Shown in pieces: positions 41,625 through 48,791 of a stretch of 55,715 nt of DNA. A program made the position numbers and the translations under genes. Origin of the DNA: Acidimicrobiia bacterium (GTDB taxonomy: Bacteria > Acidobacteriota > Terriglobia > Bryobacterales > Bryobacteraceae); NCBI GenBank assembly GCA_016871315.1, contig VFZE01000039.1, forward strand, positions 1 through 55,715, given 5' to 3'. Positions within the stretch are counted from its first letter, which is position 1. Each line of letters starts with the position of its first letter. The notes beneath the pieces were generated by a model, which did no database searches, was not told the DNA's origin, and was given only the letters and a program-made list of their open reading frames with translations.

Positions 41625-44218
41625 ACGGCGATCCTTTGGCGGCACCAGTTGGTCCACATGGCGCGGTAGGCGCACTCGAGTTGGGCAGTGAAGGAGACGG
41701 CATCCACAAGGCGCGAGACGCCCATGCGTTGCCGCAGGTCGGCGCGGATGTCGGCAAGCTTGTGTGGCTCGCCGGCCAAGCGCACGGCAAGAGAGACATA
41801 GTCTTGTGGCGTGGAGGCGGCAAAATCGGCCAGGCCGACGGCGTCAAGTAGACTCAGCCCGACGCGGGAGACGTGTTGGCGGCCAAGCAGCGTCACCAGG
41901 GGAACACCCATCCAAAGCGCCTCGCAAGTGGTGGTGGTGCCGTGATAAGGCCAGCTGTCCAGGGCCAGATCCAGCAGGCGGTAGGAATCGAGGTGGCCGA
42001 CAAGGGACTCCACCAAGCCGGACATGAAGACGCGTTCCGGGGCCACGCCGCGCGCGGCCATCTCGCGCTGCAACCTCTGGCGCGCCTCGGTTTCCGACAG
42101 CGCCTTATTCTTGATGGCGATGCGCGAGCCAGGCACGCGGCACAGGATCTCGGCCCACAGATCCAGCGTGGCGGGGCTGATCTTGGCCATGGTGTTGAAA
42201 GAACCGAAGGTGAACTGTTGGCCGGAGAGCGCCGGTTGCGGCGCCACGGGGGGAGCATCAGGCCACGGACGGAAGCAGAGAAAGCCAGCAGGCAGGCGTA
42301 CCAATTGTTCGGTGTGGAAGCGCTCGGTTTCCCCCGGCGGATCGGCCCAGGGATCGGTAATGCGGTAATCCATCGCGTCCAACCCTGTGGTGTCCGGGTA
42401 GCCGAGATAAGTCGCCTGAACCGGCGCGGGCCGGCCGGCGAACTCGATCAAACGGCTGTTGGCGGTGTGGGCGCCAAGGTCGATGAGAATGTCGATCGCA
42501 TCGGCGCGCACCTGCTGATGAAACCGTTCATGATTGAAGCCAAGCACGGAGCGCCACCCGGCGTCGGCCAACTGCTGAAAACGCTGCGTCTGGGGATCGG
42601 GCCGGGCTACGCTGCCGTAGCAGAACACTTCAAAACGGCCACGGTCATGCTGCTCCAGAATCGGCTCGAGAAAAAAGGCGACCGAGTGGCGGCGGAAATC
42701 GGCCGAGACATAGCCGATGCGAATGGGACGGTCGGGATCGGGCGAGTTGGGATGCGGAGCGTGGAACCCGGCCATGCGCGGCTCGTACTGGCGGCCATAT
42801 TCGCGATGTGCCTCGAGGATCTCCTCGGGACCGACCTCCCCCAGATAGTGCATGTTAAGCAGCAGATTGGAATGAGCGTGGTGATTGGATGGAGCCAGCT
42901 CGATGGCCTTGCGGTAACAATCAAGCGCTTCCGGGATTACACCCTGATCGGTGAATGCGCAGCCAAGGTTGTTCCAACTGGAAGGATTGGATGGCTTCAG
43001 CTCCAGTGCACGGCGCAAATAGCCAATGGCCTGCTCCGGGCGGCCGCGGTCGCGCCAGTTGTTGGCGAGGTTAATGAGCGGGTCGACGTAGTCGGGCCGT
43101 ATTTGGAGAGCCTTCTCAAAGCGCTGTGCACCCTCCTCCAGCCGCCCCATTTCCTGCAGCGTGACGCCGAGATTATTGACTGCTTCGGCGAAGTTTCCAT
43201 CGGCGGCCAGAGCGTTTTCATAGGCCGCGATCGCCTCCGTGTGGCGCCCCAATTTCTGGAATGTATTGCCGATGTTGTTATGAACCAGGAAGTAGTCCGG
43301 CTTGCACTCGAGTGCCCTGGAATAAGCTTGCAAGGAGTCCTCGTACCGGCCCAGGCGCTGGAAACAGTTACCAAGATTGTTCCAGGACTCGGCCGACTGG
43401 GGCATGTCTTTGACCAGCGACCGGAGAATCTCCAGCGCTTCCTCCAGCCGCCCCTCTTCCATCAGGAAATTGCCGAGGTTGCCACGGCCCTGCACCAGAC
43501 CCGGCTGCAACCGCAAGGCTTCCTGCAGGCAGGCGCGCGCCTCCTCGATCTTCCCCCGACCATGCAGCAGCGCAGCTTTGTTGCTGAGCGCTTCCGGATA
43601 TGCCGGCCGTAGCAGCAGCGCGGCTTCATAGCGTTCCAGGGCCTCCTGGTAGCGGCCCAGCGCATGAAGGGAGTTGCCGAGATTGTTCTCCGCCTCGGCC
43701 ATCGACGGGTTGAGTTTCAGCGCGTGATGGAAACATTCCATCGCTTCCTCATGGCGGTTCTCACCAGCCAGCAGATTTCCGAGGTTAAGGTGGCCGGTCG
43801 GCTCTTGCGGCAGCGCGGCGACGTATTCGCGAAGATGCCGGATGGCATCCTGAGGTTGACCCATGGCCGCCAGCGTCAAGGAAAGGTTGAGCCGCGCCAT
43901 CGGGTGGGCGGCGTTCAGGGAAAGTGCCTTTTCCAGACTGACGCGCGCTTGTTCATGATTGCCGAGCGTCAGCTGATAGCGGCCGAGATTGCTGTGAAAG
44001 TCGGCCACCTCCGGCTTGACCGATACGGCGCGGCGCGCGTATTCGGCGGCCGCAGCCGGATCACCCAACTGGTAAACGGCTACGGCAAGCAGATGCAACG
44101 CGTCCGGATTACCGGGCTGGCGGGTGAGCAGCTCGCGATACAGGCTGGCAGCCTGCTGGTGCTTGCCCTGCTGGAGCAGTTCCACCCCGCGATTGATGGT
44201 TTTGACGATCGAGGCCAC
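41621..44218 (-). CDS. TPR-containing GT41 (OGT-like) protein O-glycosyltransferase
   Basis: About 865 aa from a GTG at 44218 (AGGA 9 nt upstream); a TTG at 44248 would add ten residues. Twelve to thirteen tetratricopeptide repeats fill about residues 7-455. The catalytic part begins near 500 with RIGYVSADFRRHSVAFFLEP (His in the OGT catalytic position). LIDLGAHTANSRLIEFAG, QATYLGYPDTTGLDAMDYR, FGSFNTMAKISP and LDSWPYHGTTTTCEALWMG follow, with VTLLGRQHVSRVG near the end. GT41 enzymes add a sugar to Ser/Thr of proteins. It starts the twelve-gene operon, 1.8 kb from two Ser/Thr-rich flagellins, which are the obvious candidate acceptors. Confidence 0.9.
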   Translation of the reverse strand: MASIVKTINRGVELLQQGKHQQAASLYRELLTRQPGNPDALHLLAVAVYQLGDPAAAAEYARRAVSVKPEVADFHSNLGRYQLTLGNHEQARVSLEKALSLNAAHPMARLNLSLTLAAMGQPQDAIRHLREYVAALPQEPTGHLNLGNLLAGENRHEEAMECFHHALKLNPSMAEAENNLGNSLHALGRYQEALERYEAALLLRPAYPEALSNKAALLHGRGKIEEARACLQEALRLQPGLVQGRGNLGNFLMEEGRLEEALEILRSLVKDMPQSAESWNNLGNCFQRLGRYEDSLQAYSRALECKPDYFLVHNNIGNTFQKLGRHTEAIAAYENALAADGNFAEAVNNLGVTLQEMGRLEEGAQRFEKALQIRPDYVDPLINLANNWRDRGRPEQAIGYLRRALELKPSNPSSWNNLGCAFTDQGVIPEALDCYRKAIELAPSNHHAHSNLLLNMHYLGEVGPEEILEAHREYGRQYEPRMAGFHAPHPNSPDPDRPIRIGYVSADFRRHSVAFFLEPILEQHDRGRFEVFCYGSVARPDPQTQRFQQLADAGWRSVLGFNHERFHQQVRADAIDILIDLGAHTANSRLIEFAGRPAPVQATYLGYPDTTGLDAMDYRITDPWADPPGETERFHTEQLVRLPAGFLCFRPWPDAPPVAPQPALSGQQFTFGSFNTMAKISPATLDLWAEILCRVPGSRIAIKNKALSETEARQRLQREMAARGVAPERVFMSGLVESLVGHLDSYRLLDLALDSWPYHGTTTTCEALWMGVPLVTLLGRQHVSRVGLSLLDAVGLADFAASTPQDYVSLAVRLAGEPHKLADIRADLRQRMGVSRLVDAVSFTAQLECAYRAMWTNWCRQRIAV

Positions 44219-44331
44219 CGCAAGCGGTCCTGTCGATAAAGACAACAAGGCAGTGATTGCTCACCGCCTCCCTCTTTTGTCGGCAGTTTCGAGCGGGCGC
44301 AGTATTAGCCTTGGTTTGCGGGAAGGGGTAT

Positions 44332-44570
44332 CTATTTCGGGTGAGGGATAACGCCCATGATCATAATCGTGTCGCCAACGATCTGGAGATAGAAGCGCCA
44401 CTCGCGATTCACCCGCCCCTGCCACCTGTGTCTTGGAACTTCTTGGCGTGTAGACCAGGGTGCAGTAGGTTTTGTTCCAAGAGTTTCATTTGTTTTCAAA
44501 ATGCTTTCTTGACCGCCGCTGGGGCATTATCCACAGCGTCCAGCGCGGCCCGCGCATAGCCGATTTTCAT
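44332..44570 (-). pseudogene. Decayed RelE/ParE-type toxin gene
   Basis: Reading the minus strand from ATG 44570 gives MKIGYARAALDAVDNAPAAV and KKAF, then an in-frame TGA (44498-44496). The same frame continues KQMKLLEQNLLHPGLHAKKF. A frameshift lies between about 44411 and 44425, after which the reading becomes GRVNREWRFYLQIVGDTI, MIMGVIPHPK and a stop at 44332. Joined, the pieces form a typical 80-residue RelE/ParE-superfamily toxin (LL..HP.L..KK, RVNREWRFY, IPHPK). One nonsense and one frameshift change make it inactive. No antitoxin gene is clear. It lies in the 44219-44939 gap between the GT41 and DegT genes. Confidence 0.6.
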
Positions 44571-44644
44571 CGAGAGCGCTTGGCCTATTTTATTGGCGGC
44601 ATCGCAGTGTAACATCTCTCGCTGGCTGTAAGGCTTAGCTGGTG

Positions 44645-44669
44645 CGGAGATTACGCAGGGTAATCACCG
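44645..44669. other. Stem-loop in the GT41-DegT gap
   Basis: CGGAGATTAC and GTAATCACCG pair with one mismatch around a 5-nt loop. There is no T-run on either side, so terminator function is doubtful. The remaining sequence to 44939 is GC-rich without a supported gene. GTTGTG-CA-CACAAC at 44925-44938 is a further small inverted repeat just before the DegT start. Confidence 0.4.
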
Positions 44670-44939
44670 CTGAAAGATGCAAACAATCCACGTGGCTGGT
44701 GTCAGGACCGCAGCGGCCCGATGGAGGTGGTTTCCGGGCCGGCGGGCGGGAGCGCGGGCATTTTGAAGCGCAGGCCGCGGCGGCGCGGCTGCCGCGCGCG
44801 GCGTAATAGAGCAGCGCGGCGGGACATTCTGGAGCTTGTTGAGCATGGGATTCCTGACCGAAACTGTGCGGGCCGGGCGCAGCGCCAGCCATACGCTTGC
44901 CGCGGTTTGGGACAATAGACGCTGGTTGTGCACACAACG

Positions 44940-46067
44940 ATGACAGCAAGACGCGTCCCGCTGCTGGATCTGGCGGCGCTCCACGCACCGATTCAGCGCG
45001 AGATTGACGCCGCGATACGGGCGGTGGTGGATTCGCAGCAGTTTATCCTCGGCGAGGCAGTGGCGCGGCTAGAGAAACAACTAGCTGCCTACTGCGGAGC
45101 TGTGTACGCGATTGGCTGCGCGTCGGGATCGGATGCCTTGTACTTGGCCTTGGTGGCGCTTGGTATTGGCGCGGGCGATCGAGTGTATGTGCCTGCGTTC
45201 ACGTTTTTCGCCACCGCTGGGGCTGTTACACAAGCCGGCGCCGAGCCGGTCTTCGTCGACATTGACGAGGCGACATTCAACCTGGATGCGGCGCATCTGG
45301 ACAAGATGATCCGCGAGAAACCTGACGGTAAAGCGGTGATCGCGGTGCACCTGTACGGCGGGGCGGCGGATATGGATGCGATTGGCGCGGTTGCAGCGCG
45401 GCATGGGCTGGTGGTAATCGAAGATGGAGCGCAGTCGATCGGGGGCGAGTACAACGACCGGCGGCTGTTGTCGATCGGGCGAATCGGCTGTCTTAGCTTT
45501 TTCCCCACCAAGAATCTGGGCTGCTTCGGCGATGGCGGGATGCTCACGGCCAACGATGCGGAGCTGGCAGAGCGGCTTCGAGCGCTGCGGGTGCACGGGA
45601 GCCGTGAGCGATACCGGCATGATGAGGTTGGCGTGAATTCACGATTGGACGCGTTGCAGGCGGCTGTGCTGCTGGCAAAGGCCCCCTATCTGGATGAGTG
45701 GACGCAGGCGCGGCAGCGCAACGCCGCCCTTTACACCGGCTTGCTTGAGGATGTGGCCGAAGTGGAATTGCCGCGCGCTGCAGCGTACCAGACACGCCAC
45801 GTCTTCAACCAGTACGTAATCCGGTGCCAGAGACGTGACGAGCTGAAAGCCCACCTTGCCGGGCAAGGCGTAGGCAGCGAAATCTATTACCCGATTCCGC
45901 TGCACTTGCAGCCTTGTTATGAGGGCCTCGGCTACCGTGAGGGGCAGCTGCCGGCGAGTGAGCAGGCCTGCCGCGAGGTGCTGGCGCTGCCGGTTCATTC
46001 CGCCTTAACCGGAGCCGACATCGAGTATGTCTGCGGACGGCTGCGCGAGTTTTACGGTACGGTTTAG
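44940..46067 (+). CDS. DegT/DnrJ/EryC1 sugar aminotransferase
   Basis: PLP-dependent aminotransferase of about 375 aa that converts a keto-sugar nucleotide to an amino sugar. Family marks are ASGSDALYLAL, VPAFTFFATAGAV, EDGAQSIGGEY and the Schiff-base lysine in SFFPTKNLGCFGDGG (Lys191 from this start). A GTG at 44928 would add four residues. It is the only plus-strand gene of the region. Its stop overlaps the convergent flagellin stop by 4 bp, leaving no terminator between them. It may provide an amino sugar for flagellin or for the polysaccharide. Confidence 0.9.
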   Translation: MTARRVPLLDLAALHAPIQREIDAAIRAVVDSQQFILGEAVARLEKQLAAYCGAVYAIGCASGSDALYLALVALGIGAGDRVYVPAFTFFATAGAVTQAGAEPVFVDIDEATFNLDAAHLDKMIREKPDGKAVIAVHLYGGAADMDAIGAVAARHGLVVIEDGAQSIGGEYNDRRLLSIGRIGCLSFFPTKNLGCFGDGGMLTANDAELAERLRALRVHGSRERYRHDEVGVNSRLDALQAAVLLAKAPYLDEWTQARQRNAALYTGLLEDVAEVELPRAAAYQTRHVFNQYVIRCQRRDELKAHLAGQGVGSEIYYPIPLHLQPCYEGLGYREGQLPASEQACREVLALPVHSALTGADIEYVCGRLREFYGTV

Positions 46068-48418
46068 CCTCTGAGCAGACTGAGCACGGCCTGCGGCGCC
46101 ACGTTGGCCTGGGCCAGAGCGGCAATACCGGCCTGTTGCAGGATCTGCGCCCGGGTCAGGTTGGCGGCTTCGGCGGCCAGATCAGCGTCGCGGATGCGCG
46201 ACTCGCTGGCGGCGAGGTTGTTGATCTGCGTCTGCGCGAGGCTGATGGCGAAGGTGAACTGGTTCTGACCGCGGCCGACAGTCGCCTGCACCTTGCCGAG
46301 CTCGGCGACGGCCTTGGCGAGTGCGGTGACGGCCGCTTCGGCGTTGGGCTGGGTGGAGATGTCGATGCTGGCTCCGCCGGCGAGCACGCTGGATTCGACC
46401 ACGGCGCCCTGGCTGTCGCTGATGCCGGTGTCGCCGGCATTATCGCCCACGCTCACCTGGAAGGCTGACAGCGAGCTGAGGAAGCGGATCTTCTCGGCTC
46501 CGCCGTCGTTGGCGTCACGCTCCTTTACCGCCACGATCTTCCGCAAGTCCGCGTTGGAGGAGTCCTGGATCTGCGCGTTGATGTAGCTGATGGCTTCGTC
46601 GATCGTCCGGCCGCGCTGCGCGTCGCTGTCGGCGGCGAGGGTGATCGCCACCGACTGCGATGCGCCTGAGCTGTCCTTGATCGACACCGTGATCGTCTGA
46701 TCGTCGTTGCCGTTGCGGATCGGCGAAAAGGCTAGCAGGCTGGAGGCCGATGCCCCGCCGGAGTTGACCGTCGCGGTGGAGGTCTCTGAGCCGCCATTCA
46801 CCGAAGTTGAGGTGGTCACCCCGGCCAGTGTTCCGAATCCGTAGGTCGCGCCGGAGGTGTTCGAACTCACCCGGAAGTATGTGCCATTGTTGGAATTGAT
46901 CCGGATTTCGCCGCTAGAAACCGAGGCCACCAGGCCCGCCTGCTGCAGCGTGGAACTGTTGGCAATCGCGGTATTGATGGTGGCCACGACCTCGGCCGCC
47001 GTGGTCGTCGTACCGAAGGTATGCGACAGCGTCACGTAAGCGCCGCCACCGACGGAGATGCCCAGCACCGAAGCGCCGGTGGAAGAGGTTGCAAAGCCGG
47101 AACTGGTGACCGACGTCGAATCGAAATCGGTAGCCGACGAGCCAACTTGGGCGGTGCCCAGACCGAGCCGGTTGCCGACATCGTTCACTGCCAGCACCTC
47201 AAAGTTCTCTCCGCGCCGCGAAGTGAAGGAGACGGCGGAGCCGGCCGAAGCCGCCGTCACCGAGATGCCGGCCGCGATCAGGCTGGAGTCGTTGGCCACC
47301 AGGCTCGACAGGCTGGCAAGCGCCGTATCCACGGTGATGGAGGTGGTGACGGCGATGGTGAGGTCGACGGGGGAGGCCAGTGAGCCGCCCTGCACGCGCA
47401 CGATGACGTTGCGCGCGGAGTAGAAAGTGGTGCCGGTGGAGGCGGCGCTGGCCGCCCCATCCACAATGTAGTCTAGCGATGTGCCGACGTTAGCCGTGTG
47501 GTTGCCGAGTAAGGCATTGGCAAGCCGGTCGCCGGCCGCCACCTGGAAGGCCGCGGTGGAGGATTGAACCACCAGGTTCTGGGCGCCGGTGGTTGGATCG
47601 GTCACGATGCGGGCGCGAACGCCGGTGTTGCGGAAGGCGGTGGCGACGGCGGTGCCGCCGCTGCCGGCCTGGTCGATGGCGCTGTTGATGGCGTTCATCA
47701 TCTTGGTGGCGTCATCGACGCCGCTCAGGTTGACCGAAACACGGACTCGATCATCGTCGCTGAAGCCGGGGCCGCGGAAGTAGAAATCGGTGAAGCCGGG
47801 GATGGCCAGGGAGCCGAGATTGGTGGTATCGGCGACGATTTCGTCGACGTCGGCCGCAGTGGAGCCAGTTACCTGCAAGCCTTTCAAGCCAAGGCTGCGG
47901 GCATCGACAGTGGAGGTGCTCAAGTCCACCGCAACCGATCCATTGGCGATCTGGGCGGCGGAAGTGGAACCGCGGCCGCCGCCGATGAAGACCGCGAGGT
48001 TCTTGGCGAAAGTGCCTCCGGTGTTCAAGCCGATGGCCTGGGCCTGGCGGTCGATTTCGTTAATGACGCTCTCAAACTCGCTGTTGAGCACGCCGCGATC
48101 GCCGTTGAAAGTGCCCGAGGCTGACTGGGCGGCGAGAGTTCTGGCGCGGTCCAGTAGCTGACTGATGTTATTGATACCGCCGTCAATGGTTTGCAGCGTC
48201 GAGAGGCCGTCGTTGGCGTTGCGGACGCCTTGGCCGAGGACGCTTCTGTCGGAGCGGAAGCTGTTGGCGATCGCCAGTCCCGCCGCATCATCCCCGGAGC
48301 TGATGATGCGCAAGCCGGAGGTGACCCGGTTAATGGTCTTCTGCTGCAGCTCATTGGTGATGCGCAGGTACTCCTGCGACTGCATCGAGGCGATGTTGGT
48401 GTTAATCGTAAAAGCCAT
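46064..48418 (-). CDS. fliC: Giant flagellin 1
   Basis: Flagellar filament protein of 784 aa, much longer than common 270-500 aa flagellins. The D0/D1 N-terminus (residues about 1-150: MAFTINTNIASMQSQEYLRI, RVTSGLRIISSGDDAAGLAI) and C-terminus (about 690-784: ESRIRDADLAAEAANLTRAQ, ILQQAGIAALAQANVAPQAV) are intact. Between them lies a Ser/Thr/Gly/Ala-rich exposed region of over 500 aa. It contains flagellin_IN-like repeats (VTLSHTFGTTTTAAEVVATI). GGGAGAAG precedes the ATG. It is a near twin of flagellin 2 encoded upstream, probably a tandem duplication. Its long surface domains offer many Ser/Thr sites for O-glycosylation. Confidence 0.95.
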   Translation of the reverse strand: MAFTINTNIASMQSQEYLRITNELQQKTINRVTSGLRIISSGDDAAGLAIANSFRSDRSVLGQGVRNANDGLSTLQTIDGGINNISQLLDRARTLAAQSASGTFNGDRGVLNSEFESVINEIDRQAQAIGLNTGGTFAKNLAVFIGGGRGSTSAAQIANGSVAVDLSTSTVDARSLGLKGLQVTGSTAADVDEIVADTTNLGSLAIPGFTDFYFRGPGFSDDDRVRVSVNLSGVDDATKMMNAINSAIDQAGSGGTAVATAFRNTGVRARIVTDPTTGAQNLVVQSSTAAFQVAAGDRLANALLGNHTANVGTSLDYIVDGAASAASTGTTFYSARNVIVRVQGGSLASPVDLTIAVTTSITVDTALASLSSLVANDSSLIAAGISVTAASAGSAVSFTSRRGENFEVLAVNDVGNRLGLGTAQVGSSATDFDSTSVTSSGFATSSTGASVLGISVGGGAYVTLSHTFGTTTTAAEVVATINTAIANSSTLQQAGLVASVSSGEIRINSNNGTYFRVSSNTSGATYGFGTLAGVTTSTSVNGGSETSTATVNSGGASASSLLAFSPIRNGNDDQTITVSIKDSSGASQSVAITLAADSDAQRGRTIDEAISYINAQIQDSSNADLRKIVAVKERDANDGGAEKIRFLSSLSAFQVSVGDNAGDTGISDSQGAVVESSVLAGGASIDISTQPNAEAAVTALAKAVAELGKVQATVGRGQNQFTFAISLAQTQINNLAASESRIRDADLAAEAANLTRAQILQQAGIAALAQANVAPQAVLSLLRG

Positions 48419-48430
48419 ATCTTCTCCCGG

Positions 48431-48448
48431 CGCTTCCTTTGCGAAGCG
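48431..48448 (-). promoter_or_regulatory. CsrA-type hairpin in the flagellin 1 leader
   Basis: On the minus strand CGCTTC-GCAAAG-GAAGCG forms a 6-bp stem and hexaloop, with GGA at the loop-stem edge. The Shine-Dalgarno GGGAGAAG lies just downstream. The layout mirrors the hairpin in the flagellin 2 leader, though the GGA is not fully in the loop. Confidence 0.4.
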
Positions 48449-48493
48449 GGACGTTAGGCGTCGTGCGGGAAACCGCCGACGCTTACGGTTGGC

Positions 48494-48501
48494 TTATCGG
48501 G
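48494..48501 (-). promoter_or_regulatory. Sigma-28-like -10 element of flagellin 1
   Basis: CCCGATAA on the minus strand matches 7 of 8 of the FliA -10 consensus GCCGATAA, 76 bp before the flagellin 1 ATG. The -35 region at N15 (CACA) is poor. Confidence 0.45.
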
Positions 48502-48541
48502 GGTGGAAATTCAAAGTGTGAACGCGGAACGATCCGCTGAG

Positions 48542-48588
48542 CCCCGTTTCAGGTGAAATGGGGACCCGCACTCAGGCGATTGCCTGAG
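48542..48588. other. Two stem-loops between the flagellins
   Basis: CCCCGTTTCA/TGAAATGGGG (48542-48563, one G-T pair) and CTCAGGC/GCCTGAG with loop GATT (48571-48588) are adjacent. Both lie in the transcript expected from the promoter at 48658. They could be a structured leader, a small RNA or an attenuator; no U-tract follows on the minus strand. The 48419-48791 gap contains no gene. Confidence 0.4.
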
Positions 48589-48657
48589 CCGAGCCGAGGC
48601 TGGCATGTGGTCAAGCCCTGGCTCGCTTCCGGGCTGTTACTTCCGTGATCACTTTGC

Positions 48658-48684
48658 TTATCGGCGTGGGGCTTCGCCGGTTGA
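48658..48684 (-). promoter_or_regulatory. Strong sigma-28 promoter upstream of flagellin 1
   Basis: On the minus strand TCAA (48684-48681), 15 bp, then a perfect GCCGATAA (48665-48658). This is the FliA/SigD spacing. It would give a leader of about 230 nt before flagellin 1. A perfect palindrome, GACAAAATTTTGTC (48693-48706), lies just upstream. Confidence 0.65.
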
Positions 48685-48720
48685 GGAAAAGTGACAAAAT
48701 TTTGTCCCCTGCACATGCAC

Positions 48721-48750
48721 AACCGCCGGGGAACCAAGTCCCCGGCGGTT
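48721..48750. terminator. Hairpin terminator after flagellin 2
   Basis: AACCGCCGGGGA and TCCCCGGCGGTT form a perfect 12-bp stem with the loop ACCAAG, 42 bp beyond the flagellin 2 stop. No T-run follows on the minus strand, so it may stabilise the mRNA end or act as a weak terminator. Confidence 0.6.
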
Positions 48751-48791
48751 GTCTCTCTTTACTTCGACAGGATTACGCAATGGTCAGCCGA

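Noticed and set aside
41873-43612. 579-codon plus-strand frame opposite the GT41 gene
   Set aside because: It is antisense to a complete TPR-GT41 protein, has Arg/Gly/Val-rich sequence with no domain, and arises from codon bias of the TPR repeats.
44527-44535. Perfect DnaA box TTATCCACA
   Set aside because: It is a single copy, far from the iterons, and inside the decayed toxin gene; probably chance.
44635-44988. Minus-strand frames of 106-117 codons before the DegT gene
   Set aside because: Their composition is Arg/Ala/Pro-rich, they overlap each other and lack ribosome sites or similarity.
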